Shown piece by piece: positions 1 to 12,991 of a stretch of DNA of 64,000 bases. The stretch's first letter is position 1, and each line of letters opens with the position of its first letter. Location of the stretch: NCBI GenBank assembly GCA_019915135.1, contig JAHLMK010000031.1:124001-188000 (forward strand), read 5' to 3'. The stretch is from Strobilurus pachycystidiatus. Its lineage: Eukaryota; Basidiomycota; Agaricomycetes; Agaricales; Physalacriaceae. The position numbers and the translations under genes were made by a program. The notes under the pieces are model-generated. The model did no database searches. It saw nothing but the letters and a program-made list of their open reading frames with translations, and was not told the DNA's origin.

Positions 1-454
1 GGCGGCGCTCTTTTGAAAACAAATCAGCAATCAGAAGTGCGACGCCGCATCGAGGCAGAATGACTGTCCGTTCCCATAAATAGCCATCCTTTCACCGCTG
101 CGGCTCCAAGGTCATCGTCGCAATAACCGTCCCATCAAAATTCCGAAATTGCCTCCACATTCATTTTGATACGCTACAGTCGGCTGAGTACAGCATCGAT
201 GTAAATTCAGCTTCCCTCCAGCTCACTTATCAACGATCAGGCACATGGCTGCAATTGACAAACGTTTCGTTCATTCCAAGAAGAGTATAGCGTATCGTGG
301 TAGTAGTATAGAAAGCTATTCAAAAGAAAGCGAAGTCCCATGCAGAAGAGCCAATACAAGGACACACAGAGCAGTATGAGAACACAGCCAAAGCAAGAAC
401 AAGAAACCCAGTCACAGACGAGTATTCCAGAGACAGATCACAAACCTCCAGATC
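1..454. other. 3' flank of the first gene, no gene seen
   Basis: I see no supported coding region here. The stretch lies downstream of the stop of the minus-strand coiled-coil gene and probably holds its 3' untranslated region. The short open frames overlapping it run antisense to the gene's last exons. Confidence 0.5.
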
Positions 455-3400
455 CTAGCGACGTTTCCTTGACTTCGGCTTGGTATCAGAAACCTGCTCC
501 AACCATCAGCGCAAACTCTGCGTCACTTCGCCTTACGACTGACCTTCTTCTCCACAGGAGCTGCCTTCTTCGGGGCGGTCGACTTCTAAGTATCGTGACC
601 TCAATGAGCGCGCTCATCAAGGTGAAAATCAAGTCCTTACCGTCCGTCTAGCAGGACGAGCGGGTTCCTCTTGTCTCGCCACAGGGGACGATGCTCGGTC
701 GCGCTTTCCCAACAAAGTCTTCGAGGCCGGAAGGATAGGATCGTCACACAGCGGCTTGTCGTCGTCGTCGTCTTCCGTAAGATCCGAAATGTCGTCGTCT
801 TCCTCTGGCAGTCTTGCGAGGGTCTTGCTTCTACCGGTCGCCAACGGCTTGGATGGTCCCGCTGGATTCTTGAGGACATAGGTCTACATTAGACAAGATC
901 CACATAGCGGAGAGAGAGATGTATACCTGAGTTTCAGGCCGAGCAGACGGCGAGCTTGACATCCACAAGTTCAAGTCAACCATAGATTTCGACTGTCCGT
1001 TGTCCACAGTCTGCTTCTTGAGGCACTTGGCCAGCGTCGACTCGAGCGAGTGAATTTTGGCTTGCAGTGACGTGATCATGTTGTTGCGCTACATCCATAA
1101 GATGAGGATCAGTCCCAACTGGAATAGAACTAAACATCACCGAGCGTAGTTCGTTTTCTTGGTTCACAACATCCTGCTCGTACATGTCTTGCGTCATGTG
1201 GATGACTTTCTGGACGAACGCCTTCTCTCCGTCGCTCTTGAGTCGGATCATGAGCACACCAACGGAAGAATCAAGTGAGAACACGAACCAAATTCCCATC
1301 CTTGTACCGAGCAGTCATTGTGTTCTCCCGATCCCGAAAAGCGTCCAACTCCTTCTGCAGTCCTTTCACTTTCTCGTTCGCGTCAGTCAAAGCCTTCGCA
1401 AGATTCGTCGTATCTTGAGAAGCAGCCCGAGCTCGAGTCTTCGAAGTCTCCAAGTCCATAACCGTCTTGTCCAGAAGTAGTCGAGCCTCTACAGCTTGTC
1501 GTCTCGTAGTATCCAGCTCCTTCTGCACCGTCAGGACTTTGCCGCCTTCCAGCCTGAGTCGTTGTTCGAATTGTTCGTCCTGTCGAGCCGTCTCCACCTT
1601 GAGCTTCGTGATCTCCGATTGATAGGTCTTAGCCTCGCTCTGCAGAGTCTTGATCGTCTTGTCCAATGTAGCCTTCTGGTCGTTGAAGGCCTTGAGCCCA
1701 GTATCGAACGCAGCCTTCTGGTCCTTCCGCGATTTCTCGAATTGTGTCTTTTGTTCTTTGAGAGCCTCTTCGAGTGCCACCTTTTGCTCCGCTAGTGAGT
1801 TCGCCCGATTTTCGCAGTCCGTAAGTTCGGTCCGAAGAGCAGCGGCGGCCTGGTCCAACGTCATCTGTCAAAACTTCAGCTTTTTGGTATCAACATTGAT
1901 ATTGAAGGCGTACAACAAGATTGCTGCGTTCCTGGAGAGTTCGATCCAGGACGGACTTCTGTTCCTCGAGCAACGCGACCTCAAGTTTTGATGCGCCTGC
2001 AGCCGCCTCTAATTTTGCCTACCGTGACGTAGTCAGACAAAAACAAGCGCCAAGGGAGGGCAGCGTACCGCGTAAGAGCTTTCAGATCGCAAAAGTCGTT
2101 CCTGCAGGAAACATCAGGAAGGTCTCGGAGATACGACTAGGAGACAGACTTGGATATCACCACTCTGCTCCTTCGCCAGCTTAAGGGTCATCGCCTGCGA
2201 ATCAAATCGTTCTTGAAGAACCTGGGAACGCGATGAACGACGGCAGCTCAACACCACATGTGGTGGCATACAGTATACTGAACATGCTCCTCTTTCAGTC
2301 TACGACGTTCCGATGAGTAAACAAGCAAATGATAGCTGAGCGACATACCGGTTATGCGCCTCCGACACCTCCTTCTTGAGCCTCCCGATCTCGGGCTCCA
2401 CGTGTGCGAGCTTGTCCTGCGCCTGCTTCCATTTATTCGTTTCGGCGGTGCACGCGAATTGGACTTCCTGGACTTCAAGCTCTAAGCGAGAGACGGACTG
2501 CCGGTATTGTTCGGAGCTGATAGAGCAGCAAATCAGTACATCTAGACATAGACACCGAAGGAAATGAGGTACGTTTGGGATATAGATGTGTTGCGCTCTG
2601 TCAGCCCTTGTACCTTCTCATGCATAGCAGCCAGCTGCGACTCTTGTTTACGCGACTTGTTCTCGGAGGCTGCGAGTTTGGACGATACTCTAGAGAAGTG
2701 TGAGTAAGATGACAGCAGTCATAAAACGTCGACATACTCGCGTAAAGTGTTCTCTATATTCTGTATCTTGTCCGATTCCATGTCGTCAAATCTAGAGGCG
2801 GTCAGTCATGATGAACGAACAGTGCGATGCGAGTTGTCTACCGTTTCTGCAGCTCTCCCAACTCTCGCTGCTTATTATCCAAGTGGGTCGTAAGGTCGTT
2901 CGCCCTAATACAACATTGTCAAGAATCGAGAACGAACAACCATTCAGGGCGTACCTTTCCTCAGCCTCTCGCTTCGCGCTTGACATGTTGGCACTCTCTA
3001 GCAGAATGTCGTAGCTTTCGGCCTGTTGCTTCACGAGCTTATCAGCAAGTTCTTCGACTCTCCCTTCTGTGAAGATATCAGACTCAGTTTTTGGACGCCG
3101 AACACGTCATCTCCTACATACCAAGTTCGGTGAGAGTCTCCGTTCGTCGAGCCCACTTCGCGCCGTCATCCAACTGACGTAGTTCCAGGTCAGCGACCTT
3201 CTGCTTGGACTCAATGAGCTGACATCCGATTGTTGACAGCTTTTCGCGGAGGATGTCGATTACTTGATGCGCTATGTATGGCATGAGTAAGAAACAGCTC
3301 GCTGATTGGCGGCGGACTTACAGCTGTGGCGATCCTGCTGCATTTCGGTGACCAGATCTCGCGTTTCAGCGGACTTGTGGAGGTATCGGCCGTTTTCCTC

Positions 3401-4659
3401 GAGATGAGTGTCCACGACTACAATACGAGGTTGGATCATCCATGGCGCCAGGGAAAGGAATAAAACAGAAGCGTACTTTTGATTTGCCTCTCAGTTGCAG
3501 ACTTGAGTATCGACAGTTCGTCCTTGTTTCGCTCGACGCAGTCTCCGGTGGCTTGGAACCGGAACTTGAGTTGGCTCATGCCGTTCTTCAGTTCTTCAAG
3601 ACTAGATACTGGTCAGAAGGAACGCGGAGGGAGGGGGTTGAGGACGTACTTGCGTGACATAGATTCCATTCCTTTACGCGAGACGTCCTTGATCTTGACG
3701 ATTCGCTCCTCAGCGCCCTTGACCTTGTCGAGGGCAGCCGAAAGATCTATATGGAGGCGGGCCATCTCCGCGTTCTTGTCCTGGACGATGCATGCGGTGC
3801 GGTCCTTCTCCTCGGTGACCTGGATGATCTGATTCCTGAGTTGCAGCACGTCCTCACCAGTGCTCTTGAGGCTCGTCGCCAGGCGGTCGTTCTCCGCTTC
3901 AAGGACTGAAATACGCTGTTGCAAAGCCATGTTGGCGCTTTGGGCTGTGCTTAGTTCGGCTCGTAGGTTCAAACTATTCGTGCGCTACAGAAAAGATGAA
4001 TATATGCGTGCGAAAGAAAGAGATAGTCGCGCACCTCGTCTGCTAGCTGAGACTTTATCATGGCAGATTCTCTCATCTTGCGGATAACGTCCTCCAAGTT
4101 GCCTTCGTCCGCTACCGGCTCCGGCTGAACGGACGAATGGCGCGAGTGCGAATCGAAGCGTTCTGCGCGCGGTGCAGGAAACGACTCGTGGAGGCGGGAG
4201 GACGCGTGGCGCGACGGGGTCATGAGTCCCTGCGTCGTCTGGCTCGGCTGAGGAAACATCTTGAAGGCGGGCTGCTGGGCATGGTGTCCGTGTGCAAAAT
4301 TTTCCTTGTCATTTGCTGTCGATACTACCTGTAAGCCGATGAGACACAGTGATTGAGCAAACGCGCGTACGGGGATAGAAATTGTCTTTGGGCGGCGACT
4401 GCAGCGCCGACAGCGAAAAGCGGGGCCGATCCGGCTGTTTGGGCGTCCGTCCAAAGATGCCAGCCGATGTGGGCTTTCCGTTGCGTCCTGCAGGCGCGAA
4501 TATAGAGGGGTGCGATTTGCGCGGCGCGGCGTGCGGCGCCCGCCCACTGCGCGGTGTCGACGCGGCCGACTGTGCCACAGGTAAGTTGAGCTGGAAAGGC
4601 TTCTTGGCCGCGCCATCGTGTGGTATACGCTCGTTGTAATCAAGATCATCCGAATCCAT
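455..4659 (-). CDS. long coiled-coil protein, function unknown
   Basis: The ATG at 4659-4657 opens MDSDDLDYNER, followed by a Pro/Ser/Arg-rich, basic, probably disordered N-terminal region. About fifteen short exons then encode heptad-rich coiled coil; examples are the blocks at 3970-3658 and 1864-1300, full of Lys, Glu, Gln and Leu. Near the C-terminus there is an acidic patch (EEDDDISDLTEDDDDD, around 810-760). Two last introns can be followed. A gtaagg donor after RRT joins KSTAPKKAAPVEKK, and a 50-nt intron then joins VSDTKPKSRKRR and a TAG stop at 455-457. The tail is strongly basic and could be a nuclear localisation signal. This architecture (disordered basic head, long coiled coil, acidic then basic tail) suits a structural nuclear or spindle protein, but I recognise no family. 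Several internal exon limits are approximate. Confidence 0.75.
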
Positions 4660-5276
4660 CGTGACTGGCGGCGGGGCGGGCGGAGGCGGCGGTGATGGTG
4701 GTGGTAACAAACCAAGAAATGATGGGCGCCTTGGCCCGCGGCTCGGAAGGACCGCTAACGGCTTATGTCATGGTCGCGCTTGCCACGTGCAGCGCCCCAA
4801 TCAGATGGCCGGCATCGTCCGACAAAATCTTTGCTCATTGACGTCGTCCTACTTAGCTTCTTCCGTTACGGCGACGACGATGAGCAGCGTCCATTTTCCT
4901 GTTCCCGTCGCCGCCCTCTTTCGCCGCCTCGTCCACGTCGCTTCATCATTGTCTATAACCACAGCACAACCAACACCCAACAGCGCCCAGGGACCGAAAG
5001 CTGAGGAGGATGCCACGAAAGATGTCGTCCCGCCGTCGTGGAAGACGTTGGACTGGTCCTGGTTTCGCAGCGACGACAGATGGTACTGGTCGCTTGCCAA
5101 TACCGGGCATGGTGTGTTCCGACCACACTCTCTCTCTCCACAGCTGGCTCACTCTTTTTTCATCGCCAGCTCCAAGCACAAGCTCATGGTCGTGGCTGCC
5201 ATTCAACTTCGCGTCGTTTACCGACCTTTCGACTTCTGGCGACTCCGGACCCCCTCCCTCACCCCAGCATTCCACA
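4660..5276. promoter_or_regulatory. divergent intergenic region
   Basis: This 617-bp stretch separates the divergent starts of the coiled-coil gene and the lipase, so it must carry both promoters. Open frames cross it in several directions, but none has a start or a spliced continuation that I prefer. An in-frame upstream extension of the lipase from 5010 is possible, but it is Arg/Ser-rich and not family-like. Confidence 0.4.
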
Positions 5277-6663
5277 ATGCCCAAGCCTCCGCCACAGGAT
5301 CCCAAACGAATGGATACCATACACCGACTGATGCAGAATCCCGCTCTGTTTGACCCACTTCGCACTCCTCGATACCCAGTCGTTCTATGCCACGGTGAGC
5401 TCCATCTTGCACGTCGTTGACGCGTTCCAACCCAGCACAGGACTGTACGGCTTTGACGAACGTGGGCCCACCTCCTTTCCCAGTCTCAGAATGCAGTACT
5501 GGTCCAACGTTCTTCGCGCTCTGCGAAAGACTGTTGGAGCCGAAGTCATCGTGACCTCTGTCCCAAGGTTACTTTGCTTTCCCGAACACTACAATTACTA
5601 ACACTACTCCAGTACCGGCTCCGTCACTTCTCGCGCAGAGAGTCTCAATCGCCAGCTCAGCGACAAGATTGCCGGCCGCGGAATCAACTTTCTAGCTCAC
5701 TCAATGGGCGGTCTTGACTGCCGCCATCTCATCACGAACGTCAAGCCGACAGAATACAAGCCTCTGTCTCTCACCACCGTCAGCACGCCACATCGCGGCA
5801 GTCCGTTTATGGACTGGTGTGCAGAAAACATTGGGCTAGGCCGTCTCATTCAGCGCGAAGGAGAGCGTCTCGCCAAGACCGTCACCCACTCCGACCTGCC
5901 TCCAACCGAGAACAAACCCCAGTCGGACTCGACCGCGCTCTCCGCACTCGCCGCCCTCCCATCCTCGTTCACCACTCTGCTCATCTCCGTCCTCGACTCG
6001 CCCGCCTACGCCAACCTCACCTCCGCCTACCTCAACAACACCTTCAACCCCAACACGCCCAACGACCCCGCCGTAAAGTACTACAGCGTCGCCGGCCGCA
6101 TGGGCCCCGCGAACGTCTGGCACCCGTTCTGGCTCCCCAAGATGGTCCTCGACGGCGTGGAGAAAAAGGAGCGCGAGCGCCTGCGCGACGCCGGGTCGGA
6201 CCTCTGGGCGGACGACGCAGAGTGGGGCAACGACGGTCTCGTCACCATCCAGAGCGCAAAGTGGGGCGAGTTCCTCGGCGTCATGGAGGGCGTCGACCAC
6301 TGGGAGATCCGCGGCGCGCGCGGGCTCGAGTTTAACGTGGACTTTGGCGAAAAGCGCGATTGGGGCTGGTTGGCGGGTGCGTGGAGGCAGGAGAGGGAGG
6401 ATATCGCTTCTGAGGCCAAGGTAGAGAGCAAGTCCCACTCTCTGCGCGCCAAGGCTGCAGAGCAGGATGACGAAGTCGTCAAGGCGTCGACGGACAAGCT
6501 CTCGGCCGTGTTCGATTGGGTCATCGACCAGGTGCCGACGACCCCGCCGCTGCTTGGGAAGGGGAATTCGAAGAGCAAGCCGCGACACGATCTCGAGACC
6601 AAGGCGGACCTCGATCGATTCTATATAGCTCTGTCTAGGAAGCTGTACGACGAGGGTTTATAA
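5277..6663 (+). CDS. Tgl2-like triacylglycerol lipase
   Basis: Three exons (5277-5394, 5441-5567, 5613-6663) close in frame to 431 aa. The fold is alpha/beta hydrolase. PVVLCHGLYGFDERGP gives the HG oxyanion region, HSMGG (about residues 109-113) the GxSxG nucleophile elbow with catalytic Ser, NDGLV a likely catalytic Asp, and DHWEI the likely catalytic His. The order and the GFD motif match the yeast Tgl2 group of mitochondrial triacylglycerol/diacylglycerol lipases. The first intron interrupts the HG-L codon and the second lies just before the segment leading to the elbow. The ATG at 5277 has a good context (cacaATGcc). A longer N-terminal targeting sequence from upstream cannot be excluded. 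The C-terminal 80 residues are charged and specific to the fungal branch. Confidence 0.9.
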
Positions 6664-6755
6664 CATAAATTGTATCTTTATCTACACAAGTATTCTGTTT
6701 GTATACACCGCGACATATGTGAAGGGCAACAACCATTCATTCATTGTCGAATAAA

Positions 6756-9104
6756 TCAAAGAGGGTTGGCCAGCAAGACCGTGTTGAGCGTGTTCATCGC
6801 GCTCGCTCGATAGTTGTCCGTGGTGATACTCTGCGGTATCAACCCGTCATTGAACGACAACATCCACGGCGCCGACGGAGTCCACTTTGGCCAGGGGATG
6901 TTCGTGATGCCGTTCGGATTCTGCGTGGCAACGAAGCTGATGAGGTAGTCCGCCATGTCGCCGTTGAAATATACGTTCAGTATGTCGCTGGCGTGGAAAG
7001 AGCCTAGCACTGGGACGTCCTTGAGACGCTTGTTTACTGCCATAATCAATAAGTATAGTGCCGTGGATAGAAAGCAACTCGGAAGGCGTACTGTATGTGT
7101 AGATGTCCGCTTTGCCTGCGAGCTGATTCATGAAGAAACGACGCGGCGCCTGGAAGACAGCGTCTCCCTGGAAAGCCGCAAATCGTTTGAACTGGGGCGT
7201 AACCGCGTTGAGGATTCCGGTGTCAAATGGTGATCCGTCAAGAATATTACTTGAGTATGCTGCCAGGACCGAGTTGACCTCTGCTTCAGTTGCTCCGGGT
7301 AACATGACGTCCCAGATATACTTCTTGAACTGTGCATCCGTACTGTGGAAGGTCAATATGAGTTGCCTTTCGCAAGAGAGTAGAGCTAACGTTATGTTAA
7401 GCTGAGCGAGCGAGAACAGAGTCCCCTCGTCATCACAGTCGCCTGTCAGATACTATGCATCAGAAACGAAGCGGCAGATTCATGAAAGATGATAGCTACC
7501 AGTTACGATTGGGACGTTGGCAATCTTTCCCGCCTTGACAAGGTTGTAGAAGGCGTCCGGGAACATGGTGCCGTCAGCCCGAGGAACCCATGCCAAAATC
7601 AGAGACTTTGAAAGGAGTAAGCATAAGTCATAACGCATAGTGCGCGTCGTTGGTGTGCTACTCGCCTGATAGTCGAATATGAACGGGGAAGCGTTCACGG
7701 CGGCCTCCAGTACGTCAAATTTCACGGTTCTGAGACAGGCAAGAGTGTCAGCAGCTCCGGAACAGCCGGTCTGGAGGACCAGTGCGTCGTAGTCTAATAA
7801 TTTGGGTTCCCGTGAGTTGGTTGTGAATGAGCGAGGAAGGAGACGGAGCTCACACTTCTGTCCATGAGTGATGTCTCCTGCTGGAATGGGCGATCCTGAT
7901 TGCATAAATGCGCCTCGGAAGAGACCTTCATTGTCACCACCATTCATCAGCATATGCAGAGACGCAGAGATGGCACCAGCTGATTCTCCCCAGCTTTCAA
8001 CCGGAGCAGTTAGTGAAAGCGTCTCATGTTCGAATGTCAGGACACACATAGTGACTTTTGTCGGATCGCCACCGAAGGCCCCGATGTACTTCTGGATCCA
8101 CTGCAATGCCAAGCGTTCTGGAAGCAGGCCTGAGTCGATGTAGCCTGTGAAGAAGCTCTAAACCTACGATCTCGCAGTCCGAGGTTTCCTAGCCCCGCGT
8201 TCTTGACTTCCTGACTTGCCAAAAAGCCATAGGCTGAGGCCAACAGTCAATGATAGATTTAAGGAGGATGTAGGAAACGTACCAGAGACACGATAGTTCA
8301 TAGAGACGTATATGATCGGTTGTCCAAGTTTTGAAGAGCGCGTTACAATGTTTGTACCATCATACCTTAGATTGATTGCAGGGTCAGTTCAGGAACATGC
8401 TAATTACCTCAGTGATTGACTTACATTTCCGTGCCGCCAATTTCAAAACCGCCTAAGAGACGAGAGATTGCTTGAGAATGGGAAGTAGGCGCGAGTCTGA
8501 ATTGAAAGTACCTCCAAATATCCACTTCCGTGGATGAATTGCGTGAGATCCTTTTCTCACAGAGTGGTGAGTGGTACACGTACAGCAACAACGGGAAGTT
8601 TGGAAGTAGTCGTGGCGTTGGCGGGCTTGATCACATTGATCGTCAAGCCTTGGCTATGATAAGATTCAAACGAAATCAGAAAAGTAGAAGCACCCACAGT
8701 CCTCAGATGACGGAAGGATCACGTTGTAGATGGAGCTGAGCACATCGTCAACGGCTTCCTGAGCAAGACCAGTGAGGATTGGAAGTCTGATGGCCTGCTG
8801 CGGACACGACGGCCCGTAATCTGACGCGTCTATTGTCCCACTGTACGCATCCACGGCTACCGGAAGCTGAAACCGAAGATTGCCAGTTCTATAGCGTCTT
8901 CAGCGTAATCGAACTTTTGGACTGCAGAGATGGGACGCACGGCGGGTTTCCGTATGGTATACCCAGAAACTTGGAGACGGTGCCGGAGGTGGTTCCGACC
9001 ACGGTAGCCTTATCCAAGGTCACTGAAGGCCCTGCGCGCCCATAAATAGACGCCGCAGAAGCAAGTCCTGCCTGTGCGACGGCAAGAATGAACTGGAGGA
9101 GCAT
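6756..9104 (-). CDS. secreted type-B carboxylesterase/lipase
   Basis: The protein starts at the ATG at 9104-9102 with a clear signal peptide (MLLQFILAVAQAGLASAAS). KFLGIPYGNPP follows, the usual beginning of the carboxylesterase fold. WGESAGAIS (around 8000) is the nucleophile elbow with the catalytic Ser. The C-terminal part has GSPFDTG, FKRFAAFQGDAVFQAPRRFF and GSFHASD; the last supplies the catalytic His. The family is the Candida rugosa lipase / type-B carboxylesterase group, which hydrolyses acylglycerols and sterol or aryl esters outside the cell. Many short introns interrupt the gene. The exon blocks at 9104-8890, 8112-7480, 7356-7090 and 7049-6756 are clear, but not every splice site was fixed. 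The stop is TGA at 6758-6756. Confidence 0.88.
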
Positions 9105-9171
9105 ATCGACAGCACTGGCAGACGCGACAAGTGGATAGACTCACCACCTTCGGAATAGCTTATAGCCGAGT

Positions 9172-9180
9172 ATTTTATAG
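9172..9180 (-). promoter_or_regulatory. TATA-like box of the carboxylesterase gene
   Basis: On the minus strand the sequence reads CTATAAAAT about 70 bp before the ATG at 9104, a sensible distance for a fungal core promoter. Confidence 0.45.
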
Positions 9181-10090
9181 CTCTTGGACCTTAGAACAGA
9201 GTAAAGCTGCGAATCTGGAAGATCCTTAGTGTTGTCACGAGCGGGTATCACGGGTCGGGCAGATGCATGCTTGGAAACTGTCATAAGCTCGCTGGTAGTC
9301 TTGCGGTGGTTAGAGAACACTGCCCTCTTCCTCGACGCCAACAACCACCCCACATTCCCCCGCATGTGGGGTTGATCCGCGTGTATGATTTGCAATTGTC
9401 AACGGCGCCGACGACTTCGAAAGCATCTGGAATAGTGGCCCGAGAAGCATCAAGCTGCGTCGGTTGTAGCGTGCACCTTTATGATTATCACGGACACCGA
9501 CGCCGGTCCACGAAGTAGCCGTGCAGCACGACGACGCATGTTCATCCTGTGTTCATCCCTGCAGACAGTCTGCAGACGTACATAGATGACCTCGCCGTCC
9601 CGGAGCAGGTCCGGATCCCTGAAGTAGCCATGTTGCGAGCATCGTGGTCGAAGAGGGTCGAAGGTGTCTAATTATGTGGCTGCGTTCCTAGCTGCATGTC
9701 AGCTATGGAGACCCAATTGATTCGAAACCACGGACTGACCGTAGTAGAACAGCCCACCTCACAAGTACCGTAAAAGTAGTCCAGATGATTAACGTTATGC
9801 TCCTTGACTGCGCGGGTGTTCCAACGGTTGCAATTCATTGGCCACAAGGGAAGTTTCAGTCCAGACTGCGAGAGCCTGTATCCGACAACAATGCAATCCT
9901 CATGAGAGCGGAGTGAAGTGGCATCATCATTCTGATTGGAAGTAGACTCGGATCTGGCCGGACGGTGCGTTAGATTGAAGTTTGAACTGCTTGCATCAAC
10001 AATCACGTCCTTGGTCGTAAGTATACAATGTCCTTGATTGAAAGTACAGTACCGTCCGCGTTTTATTTTACAATAGAATAGAAATATCAT
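9181..10090. other. intergenic, no supported gene
   Basis: About 0.9 kb lies between the carboxylesterase promoter and the trehalase stop. The longest open frame (10090-9668, minus) has no recognisable domain and starts directly against the trehalase stop, so I do not call it. Confidence 0.45.
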
Positions 10091-12991
10091 CTACACGTTC
10101 GAAAGCACCCAAAGCGTCATGACTGCCACGATGATCGAAGCTGAGGCCGGCGCACGAATATCGAGAGATGAGTCTGTGTCGGTCTGAGCATTTTGGGTAG
10201 TTTGCCCCTCCAAGAGAGGACACGCTGGGGCAACTAGCTTGTCGCCGAAGGCGCTCGCCATCCAAAGGACAACACCGTTCGTCCACCCAAACCCAGCCTG
10301 AACAACGATCAACGAACAGCGACCGGCAACGGCATGGAACCCTTACCTGTACCGTGTACTCGCCACCGCGTCCCGCAGAGTCAACGTCCGTGACTGAGAA
10401 TTTTTCGAACATCTGGCCGCATGGTCAAGATCGAGATCGCAAGCGATGTAAGACCACTTACATTTCCCGTGTTGTTCACACTGCTTGTTAGATTGAGAAC
10501 GGAGTCAGGAAGCCGTGGGAGAAGGTTGTCAATAGACCCTCCTGTGGCATGCCTGGTCTGCTGTCAGTATGCGCATGAAGGTCGAGTTGTAGCCTCACCA
10601 ACTACACAAAGCACTAGTGAAGTATCGGTTCGCCATTTCTCGAATCAAAGTGTCCGCCCAGCCTTCGCCGTCGGTCGCATTCCCGCCGTTGGCGACGGTC
10701 CCATTCAGAGTATTGATATCTGCTCCTGGCCCTGTACTTGTGGCATTGGTTTCCAATGTGAGAGTCTGAGGAGGAAGCTGAGCCTCGGTGATGCCGAGTT
10801 GGTTATCGGGTATGAGATCGAATGTGGATTGATTTGAGGCCGGCAGAATCAACGTCGTATTCGTGAGGTTGCTTGGTAGAGACTGCAGAGCCTTGACTAC
10901 AATGTACTGATGAGGCGGCCAAGCGTTCGGGTAGTCCCTACCGTCAACATGAGTAACAAACAGACGCCGCGAAACATCCGACAAACCATTGTAAGCCAGT
11001 TTCCAAGAACGTTGTAGGGAACGTCCCGTTGTAGCGATTCATCACCATGTTGACCGATGAAAACGCCTTGAAAGCGTTTTCGGGACTTTCGAGTACTTCG
11101 TCTGGCACGATGCCAGACCAAAATGGATAGAATGCGGCAACCGAAAACACTGGTGACTGTTGGCCCGTGGCAAGGTTGAAGTCGTAAAAGGCCATCTAGA
11201 GGGTCCGATTTGAGCATACGACCAACTCAATCAGGCCAAACACACTTTCGTTGAGTTCCACATGAGGTCAAGAATTGCCGACCGAATTGACGTAGCCGCA
11301 CTTCTATGACGAGTAGCAGCTGAATCGTTCGAGGCCCCGTACAGTTGCGCCACTAGCAAATGGTTCTTGTCTGTCGACGATATTAGACCCGGAGGCTACG
11401 TCCAGGGTTTAAAGATAACCCACAGAGGATACTGTTTAAATCAACCGGGACAGTGTTGCGGACATTCAGTTGTGTGAGATCGGCGGTTCCGTTATAGTTG
11501 GGAAGCCATCTTGCAGTGTAATCCCAGCCTTCGTGATGATCAGAAGAAAGTCCGCAGGAGAGTATGGTTGAGACGCGTACCGGTCTCTGCACCGCTAGCT
11601 AATTCAGCGTATAGAGCGGAACGTTGACTTTCGTTCAAAGCAGGCGAAAGGTCAGGATTATTCGCAGTTTCGTAGTCTGCGTGGTGTTGGTCAGGACATC
11701 AGAGCTGAGTAGCAAGCCAGGCAAAGCTACCTGTCAAATATGACTCGGGCCTTGGCGCGCTGTTATTGACAGCGTAGTGCGCAAGTGCGTAGACTTGATT
11801 CGTGACGGGGCTTGTGACGTTGATAGTGCGGTTCTCTGTCCACCACGCAAACTCTTTCTGATAGCCGGTGAGCGCGAGTACGGCGAGAGAATAGGCTGGC
11901 TCACTTCAACCAACGGTAGTGCTCGGTCCAAGATACTTTCGTCTCCGGAAACTGTGACGTAACGAGCGAGCATCTAGGAGCACAAGTTAGGCAAAGGCCA
12001 GAGGCGCAGACAGAGACTTGCCTGCGTAAAGAGCGGAGGCTGGGATCGATTGAGATCTGTAAGAGATCAGCGCTTAACGTACTAACCGAACTGATTGTAA
12101 GCCGTACAGTATATCCTGCCACCGTTAGGTATGAAACCAAAACGCTCTAGCTCGTCCATGAAGTTTTGCAGCGTAGAGTTTGCGACATCGTAGAGCTGAG
12201 ATTCCAGAAGGCCCTCGACGATCCAAAAACTATCCCAGTAGTACTGTTCCCTGAAACGACCGCCTTTGACTGGGCGTCAAACTTGGTGCGCACAACATCA
12301 AACCTCACACTAACCTGGTACGACGAAAGTGTGATTCAGCGGTATCAAGGAACTCTCGCACTTGACACCGTTGCATAACGTGGAGGAGTTCGTCGTCCGA
12401 ATGAGCTGAGTCCAGTAGCCATTGACCGTTTGCGTCCAGGCGTGCAACAGTGGATCGGAAACATTGCTTAAGAACGGTGGAGTCGCGTTGAAGTTACTCA
12501 ACACCAAGGCTTCCAATTCGAGCCCCTCGCCAGCAAAGTCGGTGTCCACGAAATCGGTCACATTGCCTTCCGTTAAAGTAGTGTTCCCTGGCAAGGCGTT
12601 GAAGTCCGCTAGCACATCGGAAGGCGGTTTGGTTGTTGGCTATTTTGCATCTTGAGACCGTCTCAGAGCAAAAGATGCATGTCACGGCTCACCTTGTCGA
12701 CGAAAGTCTTCGGATCCGAGTATAGAACTGCAACATTGACGGTTTGTAGCAGCTGATAGAACGGATCAGGTAAATTCTCTCGAAGAACAGCAACAGATCA
12801 CGAACCGTTCCCGCACAGAAGATATCAGATGGGCACCACGCTTGCGTGGGAGGGACTGGGACCTGGGAAGGCAAGGTGGAGTCAAGTGACGCAGTTGGGC
12901 TGGCTACAGCAGTCGAAACCGAGACAGTCGACACCGAGCTCGACTGTCCCTGCGCCTGGAGAAGGAGTGAGAGGACGACCAAGGAGATCAT
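10091..12991 (-). CDS. secreted trehalase, GH37, probably GPI-anchored
   Basis: An ATG at 12991 gives a signal peptide (MISLVVLSLLLQAQGQ) and a Ser/Thr-rich linker. Exons then match alpha,alpha-trehalase. GGRFREQYYWDSFW spans an intron near 12306-12262 and is signature 1. RYNGTFPTTFLETGLQW (around 11000) and PNAWPPHQYIVVKALQSLP (around 10920-10870) form the conserved C-terminal catalytic region. SVAAFYPFWSGIVP is also typical. The enzyme splits trehalose into two glucose molecules. The last residues are a polar Ser/Asp stretch followed by a hydrophobic tail (ASIIVAVMTLWVLSNV), suggesting a GPI anchor at the cell surface. The usual Pro-Gly just before signature 1 reads Val-Lys if the splice is as I read it. 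At least eight introns are present and their limits are partly approximate. Confidence 0.9.

Noticed and set aside
4661..5353. A 230-codon frame upstream of and overlapping the lipase start
   Set aside because: It lies in a different frame from the lipase, begins antisense to the coiled-coil gene's first exon, and has no family resemblance.
5836..6588. A 250-codon antisense frame over the lipase
   Set aside because: It is an antisense shadow of a GC-rich real exon. The plus strand has the catalytic motifs.
9668..10090. A 140-codon open frame on the minus strand
   Set aside because: It starts directly next to the trehalase stop, shows no domain or signal, and its composition is like intergenic DNA.
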